This document shows positions 37,044 through 45,776 of a DNA stretch of 64,000 nt, piece after piece. Source of the DNA: Streptomyces sp. NBC_01210 (GTDB taxonomy: Bacteria > Actinomycetota > Actinomycetes > Streptomycetales > Streptomycetaceae); contig NZ_CP108549.1 in NCBI RefSeq assembly GCF_036010325.1, forward strand, positions 806,001 to 870,000. The letters are read 5' to 3'. The notes under the pieces were generated by a model. It made no database searches, was not told where the DNA came from, and worked only from the letters and a program-made list of their open reading frames with translations. A program made the translations under genes and the position numbers. Each line of letters opens with the position of its first letter. The first letter of the stretch is position 1.

Positions 37044-37269
37044 GACCCATGCCGTTGCGTTGGATCCGGGCTGACGCTGCTGTCCGGTGCGGTTGCGGGT
37101 GCGGGTCGGCCCAAACTGGGGTTTTCACGCCGGGCAGGACCTCCATGAGCAGGTCCGGTCGAAGAGCCCGTCGCGCCGACAGCCCGCCAGCAGACCAACT
37201 CCGCTTCGGGCTGCCGCGGCCGGCAATGCCCCCGGCTCGCCGTCACGCTGCACATCGGCAGACCGCGGT

Positions 37270-39510
37270 TCAAACGGGGTGTTGGTTGCGCTGTTCCTCA
37301 TAGACCTCGCCCAGGCGATCCCGGAGCCGCGCATGGCGGAACTGGTGGACCGCGCCGGCCTGGCGCAGCACGCCTCGCTGGTAGGCGTCGTCCAGGAAAG
37401 CGTTCACTGCCCACGGCAGTCGCCCCGTCAGGGGCAGCCAGATGCGGGCCAGGAGCACCCATCGGCCCCAAGCTGTCAAAGTGCCGACCCCGAGCGGGAC
37501 CGCAAGCCCGGCCGCGATCCCGGTCGAGAGCCCGAATACGAATCCGTTGACGAGCCCGATCGTGATCCCGTACCCGAGCCCGATCACGAGCCCGACCGCG
37601 AGCAGTTGGGTGAGCACGGTGGTGCGGTTGGTGTGCAACAGCGCCGACGGGCTGACGGAGGTTTTTCTCTCGATGACAGCCTCGAGCGCGGCCATGAGCG
37701 CGAGCGTGAGTCCGACCGCGAGCCCGAGCCCGATCCCGATCAGGAACCCATGCCCGAATACCAGCGCGATCGCGAGCCGGGGATAACCCAGAAGAACCCA
37801 ATAGGCCGCGAGTCCGATGCCGAACACGACTCCGAATACCAGGCCACCCGCGAGCCCGCCCCGAACTCTGGGGAGGAAGCTCTCCCGCACCTTCTTTGTC
37901 CCGCCGCGGATCTGGATGTGCATGCGCGACGGCTCGAACACCGGGCCGCCGACCTTGAGCTTCGCGGCGAATCCCTGTATGAACCCGAAAGTCAGCCCGA
38001 TCCCGAGCGCGTTCACAGGAATGTCCACGACTCCCTCACTGAGCCACCACGCGGGCCCGTACACGAGCCCGACCGTGGCCCCGTACACGATCCCGATCAT
38101 GAGCCCGGACAGAATTCCGATGGTGACCCCGACCACGAGCATCTGTGAGGAGAGATTCATGCTGGTTCCCAGCCGCCACCATTCCATGTCATGTGTCTTG
38201 AGTTGTCTCAGGTGCGCGGCGAGGTAGCCGAGCCAGTGCCGGGCGAGTTCAGGGTCCCAGCGCCGCTGTTCCGCCGCGGTTCGGTTGCTGAGAAAGCGCG
38301 CGTATACGGTGGGGATGAAGTTGTCCAGGAGATGGTCTTCAAGGGCTTTTCGGGTGCCCAGCTCGATGTCCAGCAGCTCCGACGGGTTGCGCTCGGATTC
38401 GTAGACGGTGCGGGTAAGAGTGACCATCAGAGGGGTTGTCAGCACGGCGGCGAGATTCGCGCTGGCCGGTGTGTGGGGATGGCAGCGCAACTCGCTCAGG
38501 ACGTACTGCCACCCGGTCGGGGTGGTGGTGTCCGTGCCGTCGGAGAGGGTCGTATGGGTGGCGCACTGGAGGTAGTTGACGGAGTCGTCCAGGGTGAGGT
38601 CGCTCAATTCGATACCGACGGCGGAGGGAACAACCTTGGTTGCCTTCACGGCGGCTTCGAGTTCGGCGTGGCGACTGGTCACCAGCAGCGGCAGGGTGGT
38701 GGCGTTGAGTGCTCTCAGCGCGGGTCCGCCCAGGCCGTTGGCGATCTCGTCGAACCCGTCCAGGATCGGTAGGACGTAGCCGGCACCGACCAGCGCGGCG
38801 GCCCACGTCGATCCGTTCGGGCTGGGTCCGGCCAGAAAGGGCTGGTCCCGCTCCAACTGGCTGATCAACCAGTCCCGCAGTGGGGTGGTGGTGGGATTCC
38901 ACGATCCGAAGCTGAAGATCACCGGTACCGGTGCTGTGTCGGTTGGAGTGCGCGCTTTCAGCCGGGCCAGTGCGAAACGGAGGATCAGGATACTCTTCCC
39001 CGAGCCCGCCCTGCCCAGCACCATCAGCCAGCCGGACTCTGCCCGCTCGTGGACGGCCGCGATCTCATCCAGCTGACCGGCCAGGTCCAGCGGGGGAGCA
39101 TCCGTCGCCTCGGCCGGGGCGTTGCCGATGCTGTCCCGGCGGCCGGGCGTCTTCGGTAGTGCCAGTTGCCAGTGCACAGGCAGCGGGCGTGGATCCCGTA
39201 GCCGCTGTTGTTCCTCCTCACGCTGCAGGCGGTCGCTGACCTTCTGCGCGAGCAGACAGGCCTTGTCGACCAGCGCATCCTCGACAGGGCTACGCCTGGC
39301 GCGGACCGCCTTCACAAGCCGATCGGCCATCTCGGCCAGCGTGTCCTCGGCGGATATCCCTCCGGCGCTGATGAGCACGTTGACCGTGTTGTCGCCGGTG
39401 CTCGCGATGCCCGAGTTGGCACCTTCAATCCTGATCGACCGGTCCCCGCCCGGCTGGTCAGGGGTATGCGCACCGGCATCCGGCTCCTGGGGACCGGGCC
39501 CGGCGCTCAC
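37270..39510 (-). CDS. membrane-anchored NACHT-type NTPase (NLR-like)
   Basis: A 746-residue protein. The N-terminus carries RSIRIEGANSGIASTGDN at 24-41. A NACHT module follows: P-loop GRAGSGKS (166-173), Walker B VLPILDGFDEIANG near 240 and LLVTSRHAELE near 275. From about residue 455 to 700 several hydrophobic, glycine-rich helices (such as LVIGLGYGITIGLVNGFVF) form a membrane domain. Bacterial NACHT proteins act in phage defence or death signalling by nucleotide-driven clustering; a membrane-damaging end is possible here. It begins with GTG overlapping the stop of the 65-residue gene, so the two are translated together. Confidence 0.85.
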   Translation of the reverse strand: MSAGPGPQEPDAGAHTPDQPGGDRSIRIEGANSGIASTGDNTVNVLISAGGISAEDTLAEMADRLVKAVRARRSPVEDALVDKACLLAQKVSDRLQREEEQQRLRDPRPLPVHWQLALPKTPGRRDSIGNAPAEATDAPPLDLAGQLDEIAAVHERAESGWLMVLGRAGSGKSILILRFALARLKARTPTDTAPVPVIFSFGSWNPTTTPLRDWLISQLERDQPFLAGPSPNGSTWAAALVGAGYVLPILDGFDEIANGLGGPALRALNATTLPLLVTSRHAELEAAVKATKVVPSAVGIELSDLTLDDSVNYLQCATHTTLSDGTDTTTPTGWQYVLSELRCHPHTPASANLAAVLTTPLMVTLTRTVYESERNPSELLDIELGTRKALEDHLLDNFIPTVYARFLSNRTAAEQRRWDPELARHWLGYLAAHLRQLKTHDMEWWRLGTSMNLSSQMLVVGVTIGILSGLMIGIVYGATVGLVYGPAWWLSEGVVDIPVNALGIGLTFGFIQGFAAKLKVGGPVFEPSRMHIQIRGGTKKVRESFLPRVRGGLAGGLVFGVVFGIGLAAYWVLLGYPRLAIALVFGHGFLIGIGLGLAVGLTLALMAALEAVIERKTSVSPSALLHTNRTTVLTQLLAVGLVIGLGYGITIGLVNGFVFGLSTGIAAGLAVPLGVGTLTAWGRWVLLARIWLPLTGRLPWAVNAFLDDAYQRGVLRQAGAVHQFRHARLRDRLGEVYEEQRNQHPV

Positions 39511-39704
39511 TGGTGCAGGGTGTTCGTCGCGCCCTCGTCGGTCGAGATGATCCCGGAGTTGTCTCCGCCGACGGCGACGCTGCGAGCACCGCCGGCCTGG
39601 ACGGCCGGACGCTCCCGCAGCAGCTCCGACAGTTCAGCGGCGAGCTCCGGGGTGTCCCTAACTGCCGGCACGACTTGGCCGCGCAATAAGTCGATGTCGG
39701 GCAC
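39507..39704 (-). CDS. 65-residue protein with motif shared by the NACHT NTPase
   Basis: A small protein, MPDIDLLRGQVVPAVRDTPE onward. Residues 1-35 look helical; residues 41-63 carry RSVAVGGDNSGIISTDEG, matching RSIRIEGANSGIASTGDN of the downstream NACHT protein (about 11 identical positions of 23). Its GTG has a strong AGGAGG binding site 7 bases upstream, and the stop overlaps the next start as GTGA. A longer frame upstream is rejected because the site lies inside it. In actinomycetes, similar paired motifs act as amyloid-like signal elements between an NLR and its effector. Here that is an inference. Confidence 0.75.
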   Translation of the reverse strand: MPDIDLLRGQVVPAVRDTPELAAELSELLRERPAVQAGGARSVAVGGDNSGIISTDEGATNTLHQ

Positions 39705-39743
39705 AGGTGATCCTCCTGTCGCGCACCGCGAATTCAGGGGTTC

Positions 39744-39772
39744 ATCGTAGCCAGACCGGCACCTTCGATCAG
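39744..39772 (-). promoter_or_regulatory. candidate promoter for the NACHT operon
   Basis: On the minus strand, CTGATC (39772-39767), a 17-base gap and TACGAT (39749-39744) lie 40 bases before the GTG at 39704. The -10 box has the T-A-N-N-N-T pattern; the -35 box is weaker. Confidence 0.45.
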
Positions 39773-39816
39773 CGGTTCGGCCACGAAATTGATCCCAAGT
39801 CAGTTCCCTGTGGAGC

Positions 39817-41370
39817 CTACGGCTTCGGGAGGCTGTCGTTGCGTGCCGTGCAGTCCTTGGGTGTCGGTTTGCCGGTCGGCCAGGCGAGGCCGACGAAGCG
39901 GATACGACCCGGGACGTCCGGGGCCAGCTCGACCACGGAGACGGCCTTGTTGAACGGGTTTCCGTAGTTGTCGAGGCAGATCCAGCCGCTCGCGCCGTCG
40001 ACCTTGCCCATGCCGTGCAATCGCAGCCAGGAGTCGCTGATCCGTCCCAGCGCGGGGATGACCGGATCGCCGTCGTCACGCATCCGGATGGCGGTGATCG
40101 CGGTGAGGCCGGCGTCGTAGAAGGTGATGGTGCGGGAGTCGATGAGGTCCACCGGACCGATGTTGCCGACCGCCGGGCTGGTGGAGAGCGTGGCGAGCGT
40201 ACGGTAGGCGGCCGGGGATCCGCCTGTGGCGGGCGCCTTGGGGCCGGTCCAGGCCTCGGGGTGGGCGACCGCGGCGTACTGCAGGGTCACACCCTTGCGG
40301 AAGGCGCTCCATTCGAGGCGCTTGTCGGAGGAGAGCGTGGAAGCACCGGATCCGGTGATGACCTTGTACTTCTTCTCGGTGCAGCCTCGATTGCCGAGTT
40401 CATTGATGAACTGCCGCAGCTGTACGGGCCGTCCGGCGAAGTAGACGACCTTGGCGGACGAGGTGCAGATGGTGTCGACCATCTGGTCGAAGGCGTTGGC
40501 CGTGGCGCCTTCCTCGTGGAACTCCTCCGGCGCCCGGTACTGCTCGGGGGCGCGCGGTGAGCCCTTGGTCCGCTCGGCGAATGCGCGCTTGAGGGCGTCG
40601 ACGTAGTTGTCGCCGGTGCGGATGTCCTCGACAACCAGGGTGTTCCGGGGATCGATGCCCTTGTTGAAGTGGGACAGCGCGGCGGCCTGATCGCTGGTGG
40701 TGGGGACGACGCGGGCCAGCCCTCGATAGGCGTTGGGGGTCTTCGCGCTGTTGCCGGAGTCGTCGGCGGTGATGGGGCCGCCGACGACGGGGATATGACG
40801 TTCGTTGGTGAGATAGGCGATGGCCTGTTGCGTACTGGTGGTGCTGACGTCGAAGCCGATCACCGCACGCAGATTCGCGCTTCCGCTCCGGGAGAGGGTG
40901 CCGAGCTGCTCGGCCACGGGCCGCCAGTAGGTGTGGCTGCGGCCCGGGTTGGCGAGCAGCAGCCGGATCGCGGGCTTCTTGCTGTTGGAGTCGTGGTTGG
41001 CCCGGTACTGGGCCAGATAGGCGCCCTGCACCTCGTGGAGTGTCTTGTCCTGCTCGAAGGCCTGGGTGGGCGCCATCGGCAGCATGACGGCGATGGAGAC
41101 GTAGTCGCCCTTGATGTTGTCGTTCTCGGCCTTGATCCGGGCGCTGACCTCCTTGAGGTTGGGGGCGAACACATAACTGCCGTCGGTCACTCCGGTGCAC
41201 TCCTCCGTGCCTTCGGATCCGCGTTTCTCGACGCCTTTCGCGCAGCCGGGGTCGGGGCCGAAAAACGCCAGACCGGTCCAGGCGGCGCCGCCGAGCATCG
41301 CCAGTACCGCCAAGAGGACAGCTGCCTTGGTGAGCGGGCCGCCGGGAAGTCTCCTGATGAAGGACGTCAT
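39817..41370 (-). CDS. membrane-anchored periplasmic-binding-like protein (Peripla_BP_6 type)
   Basis: A 517-residue protein. A basic start (MTSFIRRLPGGP) precedes one hydrophobic segment (about 14-35), then a long extracellular part resembling branched-chain amino acid binding proteins of ABC systems. Typical segments are SIAVMLPM, HIPVVGGPITADDSG and NTLVVEDIRTGDNY. No permease gene is nearby. Instead the gene overlaps the P-loop NTPase gene before it by ATGA. Cysteines in the early part could form disulfides. Acting as a sensor for the NTPase is an inference. A longer frame from 42012 is a shadow of the NTPase gene. Confidence 0.7.
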   Translation of the reverse strand: MTSFIRRLPGGPLTKAAVLLAVLAMLGGAAWTGLAFFGPDPGCAKGVEKRGSEGTEECTGVTDGSYVFAPNLKEVSARIKAENDNIKGDYVSIAVMLPMAPTQAFEQDKTLHEVQGAYLAQYRANHDSNSKKPAIRLLLANPGRSHTYWRPVAEQLGTLSRSGSANLRAVIGFDVSTTSTQQAIAYLTNERHIPVVGGPITADDSGNSAKTPNAYRGLARVVPTTSDQAAALSHFNKGIDPRNTLVVEDIRTGDNYVDALKRAFAERTKGSPRAPEQYRAPEEFHEEGATANAFDQMVDTICTSSAKVVYFAGRPVQLRQFINELGNRGCTEKKYKVITGSGASTLSSDKRLEWSAFRKGVTLQYAAVAHPEAWTGPKAPATGGSPAAYRTLATLSTSPAVGNIGPVDLIDSRTITFYDAGLTAITAIRMRDDGDPVIPALGRISDSWLRLHGMGKVDGASGWICLDNYGNPFNKAVSVVELAPDVPGRIRFVGLAWPTGKPTPKDCTARNDSLPKP

Positions 41371-43355
41371 GACGGGGACCCTTCCGAGATCGGCAAGTCG
41401 GGGGCTTGAACGCCGGCCCTCAGGCGGGCCGGCCAGGCGGCGGATGCCTCGCGGTAGGGGCCGTTCGCGGCTTTGTTGCCGTACAGCGTCTCCAGCGCGA
41501 TACGGACGCTGGTCAGATCCTCCTCGCACGGCGCCAGGGTGAGCGGATCGGACAGCTGCCACAGAATGGGGACAAGGCTGCTGACCGCGTCGTGCTGCGG
41601 GCCTGCTCCTTCGCTGCCACAGGCCGTGCAGGAGAACGGGCCGGCGCTGTCCGGTGGTTCGTAGCCCTCGCGCGGATGCGGTGCGGAGCAGATCAGGTTC
41701 AACGCGGCGAGCCACAGCGCGGGGGACGTGCCGGTGAACCGGTGGTGGAGTCCGCACACGACTTCGTCCAGCCGCCCCAGGGCGAGGGTGTGGTACAGGT
41801 ACGTATCGCCTCGTGGATCGCAGAGCGAGCGCAGGCGCAGATGCGTGTCCCGCCACGTCTCGTGGGACGTGGTCGACGCGAGCCGGTGCCGCAGCAGCAG
41901 GTCGAGTGCGCGGTCGCCGTCCAGGCAGGCGCGGATGCGGTAGTCGTCGGCCTCGCGGACCCGGGCGGCGACGAGGTCTTCGGAGTGGTCCTCCGGGTGG
42001 GCGAAGGTCCACAGCCCGCGTCGGGTGCCGGCGTCGACCGCGGCCGACAGCAGTACGAGGCGGTCGCGCATCGCCGACTGCGGCAGCAGCTTGTCGAGGA
42101 GCTCTGGAGTGGCGGCGTCCAGCAGCTCACGGCTGCGTATGGTGCCCGCTTCCCGCACCCGGCGGATGGCGGTGTCGGCGAGCGTACGGGCACTGGCCGC
42201 GCGGCCCCCGCTGTAGCGGGCGACGAGCCGCGGCAGATGGTCGGGGTAGTCGACGGCGCTGAGCATCTCGCCGATGTGGCCGTGTTCGACGGAGGGGATA
42301 CGGAGCACAAGGGGCCGGCGTTGCGGTGCGGCGTCCCCGGCGACCTCACTAAGCGGCGCGAACTGCTCCCCTCTGCCGAGGGATGTCGCGATGACGACCG
42401 GCCGGGTGGGGTCCCCCTCGCCGGCCGCGTCGCCGGATGCGAGCAGCCCGACAAACGTATGGCCGACGTCGGTGTGCGCGTTGTCGAGGAGAATCAGCGG
42501 CCGGGGCTGTCTGTTGAGCCGGCGCAGGCGCCCGTAGTTCCCGTCGATGTCGGCGAGAAAGGCTGCGACAAGGTGTTCCTCGGCGGTACGCCGCCGGTCG
42601 TCCAGCCGCCGGAAGCCGCGTACGAACTGGAACAGCCGCTGCAGTGAATCGCCCTGGTATCCCTGTGACCGATGCAGTCGGCCGCCCCACCATGCGAGCG
42701 CGCCCCGGTCCGGCCTGCCCTTGAGGAGCTGGGTCCGCGCGGTGTCCAGGACGATTCCTGCTATGGCGTCGAGCCCCGGCACGCCGGACAGCACCTGCGG
42801 CAGGTTCTCCGAGACGATGTCGATCCACCTGCCCAGGCTTTCGCGTCGGCGCTTCACGTCCGGGTCCTCGGCGATGATGAAGGCCCGCAGATCCGCCTCG
42901 GCGCGCCGCAGGTCGGGCGGCCGGACATCTACCTCGTCGCTGTTCAGCGGCCGCCAGGCGGTCACCACCAGAAGGCCTAGTGAGAGCCTCGGGAACGCCA
43001 TCGCCTTTCCGAAATGCTGTACGTCCAGGCCGAGTTTGTACGCCAGCAGATACAGCAGATGGGTGATGTGTGAGGCGTTCGGGACCTCGTCGTCACTGAG
43101 CCCGGCGACACCCGGCTCACCGAATCCGGGGGCCGCGAGGTCCACGCGGGCCAGCGGAACCCGCCCGTTGTAGGCGTCGTGCACCGCCTTCAGCAACGCG
43201 CTCTTGCCGCTGCCGCGCCCGCCGACGACATGGATGAGTGGCGCACCCCTGGGATAGGCGAAATCGACCCGGTACCCGCCACTCTGATGCAGGCCGACAA
43301 GTCTGGGCACAAAGCTCTCGTGCAGCGCCCCCTGACCGTACAGTCTCCCGCCCAC
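41367..43355 (-). CDS. P-loop NTPase paired with the binding-protein-like gene
   Basis: A 662-residue soluble protein. Its Walker A is GGRGSGKS (45-52), and the hydrophobic strand PLILLDNAHTD near 290 is a likely Walker B with Asp-Asn in place of Asp-Glu. A helical C-terminal half ends with a CTACG pair that might hold zinc. It resembles STAND-like ATPases but no family is named with confidence. The GTG at 43355 follows GGGGGAG by 5 bases. The 4-base overlap with the sensor-like gene suggests one functional unit. Confidence 0.65.
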   Translation of the reverse strand: MGGRLYGQGALHESFVPRLVGLHQSGGYRVDFAYPRGAPLIHVVGGRGSGKSALLKAVHDAYNGRVPLARVDLAAPGFGEPGVAGLSDDEVPNASHITHLLYLLAYKLGLDVQHFGKAMAFPRLSLGLLVVTAWRPLNSDEVDVRPPDLRRAEADLRAFIIAEDPDVKRRRESLGRWIDIVSENLPQVLSGVPGLDAIAGIVLDTARTQLLKGRPDRGALAWWGGRLHRSQGYQGDSLQRLFQFVRGFRRLDDRRRTAEEHLVAAFLADIDGNYGRLRRLNRQPRPLILLDNAHTDVGHTFVGLLASGDAAGEGDPTRPVVIATSLGRGEQFAPLSEVAGDAAPQRRPLVLRIPSVEHGHIGEMLSAVDYPDHLPRLVARYSGGRAASARTLADTAIRRVREAGTIRSRELLDAATPELLDKLLPQSAMRDRLVLLSAAVDAGTRRGLWTFAHPEDHSEDLVAARVREADDYRIRACLDGDRALDLLLRHRLASTTSHETWRDTHLRLRSLCDPRGDTYLYHTLALGRLDEVVCGLHHRFTGTSPALWLAALNLICSAPHPREGYEPPDSAGPFSCTACGSEGAGPQHDAVSSLVPILWQLSDPLTLAPCEEDLTSVRIALETLYGNKAANGPYREASAAWPARLRAGVQAPDLPISEGSPS

Positions 43356-43661
43356 GGCGCTCCCCCGCCTCCCGTGATTACATGCAGGTTCATTCGATCA
43401 ACTCCCCGTGCACAGAGGGAACTTACCCGACATGGGGTCGCCGAGACGCGTGTTGTGAATGCCGGTGCCAACGACTGTGTCCGCGCGATATGACCAGCCG
43501 TCAGCCACACCTGTCCGGGCGCGGCAAGGAGCTCGGCGATCCGGTGCGCCGTGCCTGCCATCAATGAACTACGTGGACCGCGCCGTGGCAGCAGAGCCGG
43601 GTACGCCCGACTCCGCCTGCGAAACGTGCACGCCCGAAGAGGCCCGTGAGGACGTCGGCGT
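43356..43661. other. 306-base gap between the NTPase gene and the antiporter operon
   Basis: No supported gene. A minus-strand frame beginning near 43564 (MAGTAHRIAELLAAPGQVWL) has a normal-looking first 35 codons, then turns into atypical codons and runs over the NTPase start. A weak -35/-10 pair (TTGATC and TAATCA, minus strand) lies just before the NTPase GTG. Confidence 0.5.
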
Positions 43662-45422
43662 TCAGCCCGTGAGGACTCCGGGGAGAGCCAGGGCCGCCAC
43701 GAGAGTCATGCCTGCGAGCAGCCAGGCGACGTAGTCGCCGATGTGTCCTGAGTGCAGACGGCGCAGAGGTTCCGTCCAGTCGTGCGACGTCATGTGCCCC
43801 GGCCGCAGCACGGCGTACGCGGCGAGGCCCACCGCCAGAGCCGCCGAAAGCAGCCCCAGCGCCGCAGCGGCCACGGACCAGTGCACCGTAACCGTTGCCG
43901 TTCCCGCCACCGCTTCGTCGACGGCGTGGCCCACTCCGGCGGCCGCTCCCGGCACAAGGCCGACCGCGAGAGCGGTGCACAGCAGCACGGCCGGGACCGC
44001 CAGCATGGTGTCAGGGACCCGTCCCAGCTTTCCCTTCGTCTCGGGTTCCTCGTGCTCGCCACTCGTTTCGTACGTCGTGTCCTCCGACGGCCGCGGCCCC
44101 AGTCCGGCGAAGACCCGCGCCGCCACCCGGAGCACCGCTCCCCCGGTCACCGCCGACACCACGACGAAGAGCACGATCAACAGACCGCCGGCCGCCTCCT
44201 CCGTCGCCGCCTTGCCCAGTCCCGTACCGAAGGGAGGCAGACCTGCGAGCGCCAGGCCTCCCGTCACGAACATCGCGGCCACCAGCCGCAACCCGCCCGC
44301 CCGGCCGTACAGTTCGTGCTCGTCGACACTCCCGTAGCGGTCCAGCAGGATGCCCACGCAGGCGAACAGCGCCGCCTTCACGCCCACGTGTCCCAGCACG
44401 TACACGGCAACACCGCCCGCCGCTTCCGGCGTGAGCAGCCCGAGGCCGGTCAGGAACAGTCCCGTATGGGCGACCGTCGAATAGGCCAGCAGCCGCTTCA
44501 GGTGCCGCTGCTTCCAGCACATGACCGCGCCGACGACCGCTGAAGCCGTGCCGAGGACAACCAGCGCCCGTTCCGCGTCGGCCGCGGGGATGCCGCCCGT
44601 GCCGCTGAAGACGGTCCAGTACACCCGTGCCACTCCGTAGACGCCGAGCTCCACCATCACACCGGAGAGCAGCATGCACACCGGCGTGGGCGCCACCGCG
44701 TGGGCATCCGGCAGCCAGAAGTGGAAAGGAACAGCGGCCGCCTTGACCAGCATTCCGGTCAGGACGAGGACGAAGGCCGCCAGCACCAGCAGATCCGGCG
44801 CGCCCTGCGCATCGAGCTGATGCCCGATCTGCCGCATCCCGAGCTCGCCCGTCCGCGCATACAGCAGCACGATGCCCGTCAAGGTCGCGTAGGCGCCGAC
44901 GGAGTTGACGATGCCGAAGGTGAGAGCGCCCTGGACGGCCTTGGCCTCCTCCACCCGGTAGCCCGTCAGGGCGTACGCCACGACGCTCATCAGCTCGAAG
45001 AAGACGAAGGCGTTGAACAGGTCCCCGGTCAGCACGAAGCCGCACATGCCCGACTGGAAGAGGAGGACCAGCGCGGGAAAGGAACCGGCGTGCCGCTGCG
45101 GCGGCTCGGCGAAGTAGCGCCAGGAATAGACCAGTACGGCCACCACGAGCAGCGACACGGCTGCTGCCAGCCCGAGCGCCGTAGGGTCGCCGACCAGCAC
45201 GATTCCCACGCTGTGTCCGTCGCGTGGCTCCCAGCCCCCGACCCATTCGGGCGCCGGTGCCGACGAGAAGAACAGGAGATGGAGCACCAGGCCTGCTGTC
45301 GCGGCGGCGAAGGCGGCTCCTGTGGCCTCGGCCACGAGCCGGGGAAGCCGGCGTCCGGCGGCGACCAGCAACGCCGAGCCGAGCAGTGGCACGGCCACGA
45401 CCATGGGCAGCAGATGGTTCAT
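43662..45422 (-). CDS. mnhD: Mrp-type antiporter subunit D (NuoL/M/N-like)
   Basis: A 586-residue membrane protein with about 14-16 hydrophobic segments. It carries the proton-translocating core LVKAAAVPFHFWLPDAHAVA, including the conserved Lys and His, and FFELMSVVAYALTG with a key Glu. It is longer than usual MnhD (about 500), with an extra C-terminal hydrophobic stretch. The family couples cation and proton movement across the plasma membrane. The ATG at 45422 overlaps the stop of mnhC (ATGA). No gene for full MnhA follows. Confidence 0.88.
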   Translation of the reverse strand: MNHLLPMVVAVPLLGSALLVAAGRRLPRLVAEATGAAFAAATAGLVLHLLFFSSAPAPEWVGGWEPRDGHSVGIVLVGDPTALGLAAAVSLLVVAVLVYSWRYFAEPPQRHAGSFPALVLLFQSGMCGFVLTGDLFNAFVFFELMSVVAYALTGYRVEEAKAVQGALTFGIVNSVGAYATLTGIVLLYARTGELGMRQIGHQLDAQGAPDLLVLAAFVLVLTGMLVKAAAVPFHFWLPDAHAVAPTPVCMLLSGVMVELGVYGVARVYWTVFSGTGGIPAADAERALVVLGTASAVVGAVMCWKQRHLKRLLAYSTVAHTGLFLTGLGLLTPEAAGGVAVYVLGHVGVKAALFACVGILLDRYGSVDEHELYGRAGGLRLVAAMFVTGGLALAGLPPFGTGLGKAATEEAAGGLLIVLFVVVSAVTGGAVLRVAARVFAGLGPRPSEDTTYETSGEHEEPETKGKLGRVPDTMLAVPAVLLCTALAVGLVPGAAAGVGHAVDEAVAGTATVTVHWSVAAAALGLLSAALAVGLAAYAVLRPGHMTSHDWTEPLRRLHSGHIGDYVAWLLAGMTLVAALALPGVLTG

Positions 45423-45769
45423 CCGCGCAACTCGGAGAGCTCGTCCGGGTTGAGCGTTCCGTGGCGTTTGGCGACCTGGATGACGAGGGCGAGCAGCAGC
45501 GCGGTGACGGTCGCGCCGACAACGACATCGGTCAGGGCCAGGGCCTGGACGACCGGGTCCACGAGCGGCCGGGATCCCGGCCGGAGGTCGGAGTGGACGG
45601 GTGCAGTGCCACCGTCGCGGTATCCGACGGCCAGCAGCAGCACATACGTGGCGGACTGGCAGACGACAAGGCAGCCGACGGCATGGATGAGGTTCCGGCT
45701 GGTGGCCAGCCCGTAGCAGCCGACCAGGAAGATCCACACAGCGATCAGATACGGCAGGACGGACATCAC
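45419..45769 (-). CDS. mnhC: Mrp-type antiporter subunit C (NuoK-like)
   Basis: A 116-residue protein with three hydrophobic segments, like NuoK. The first (LPYLIAVWIFLVGCYGLATS) is followed by RNLIHAVGCLVVCQSATYVLLL, and the last by VVQALALTDVVVGATVTALLLA, containing the conserved 'DVVVGAT' pattern. It lies between mnhB and mnhD as in other Mrp operons. The start may be the first or the second of two adjacent ATGs (45769 or 45766). Confidence 0.85.
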   Translation of the reverse strand: MMSVLPYLIAVWIFLVGCYGLATSRNLIHAVGCLVVCQSATYVLLLAVGYRDGGTAPVHSDLRPGSRPLVDPVVQALALTDVVVGATVTALLLALVIQVAKRHGTLNPDELSELRG

Positions 45770-45776
45770 TCGTGGC

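Noticed and set aside
37680..38120. Recurring GAGCCCGAT-like units as a non-coding DNA repeat
   Set aside because: They encode alternating Gly and hydrophobic residues of the NACHT membrane domain, so coding explains them.
43190..43564. Minus-strand frame before the P-loop NTPase (MAGTAHRIAELLAAPG)
   Set aside because: The first 35 codons look plausible, but the rest is atypical and it overlaps the NTPase start; no binding site of quality.
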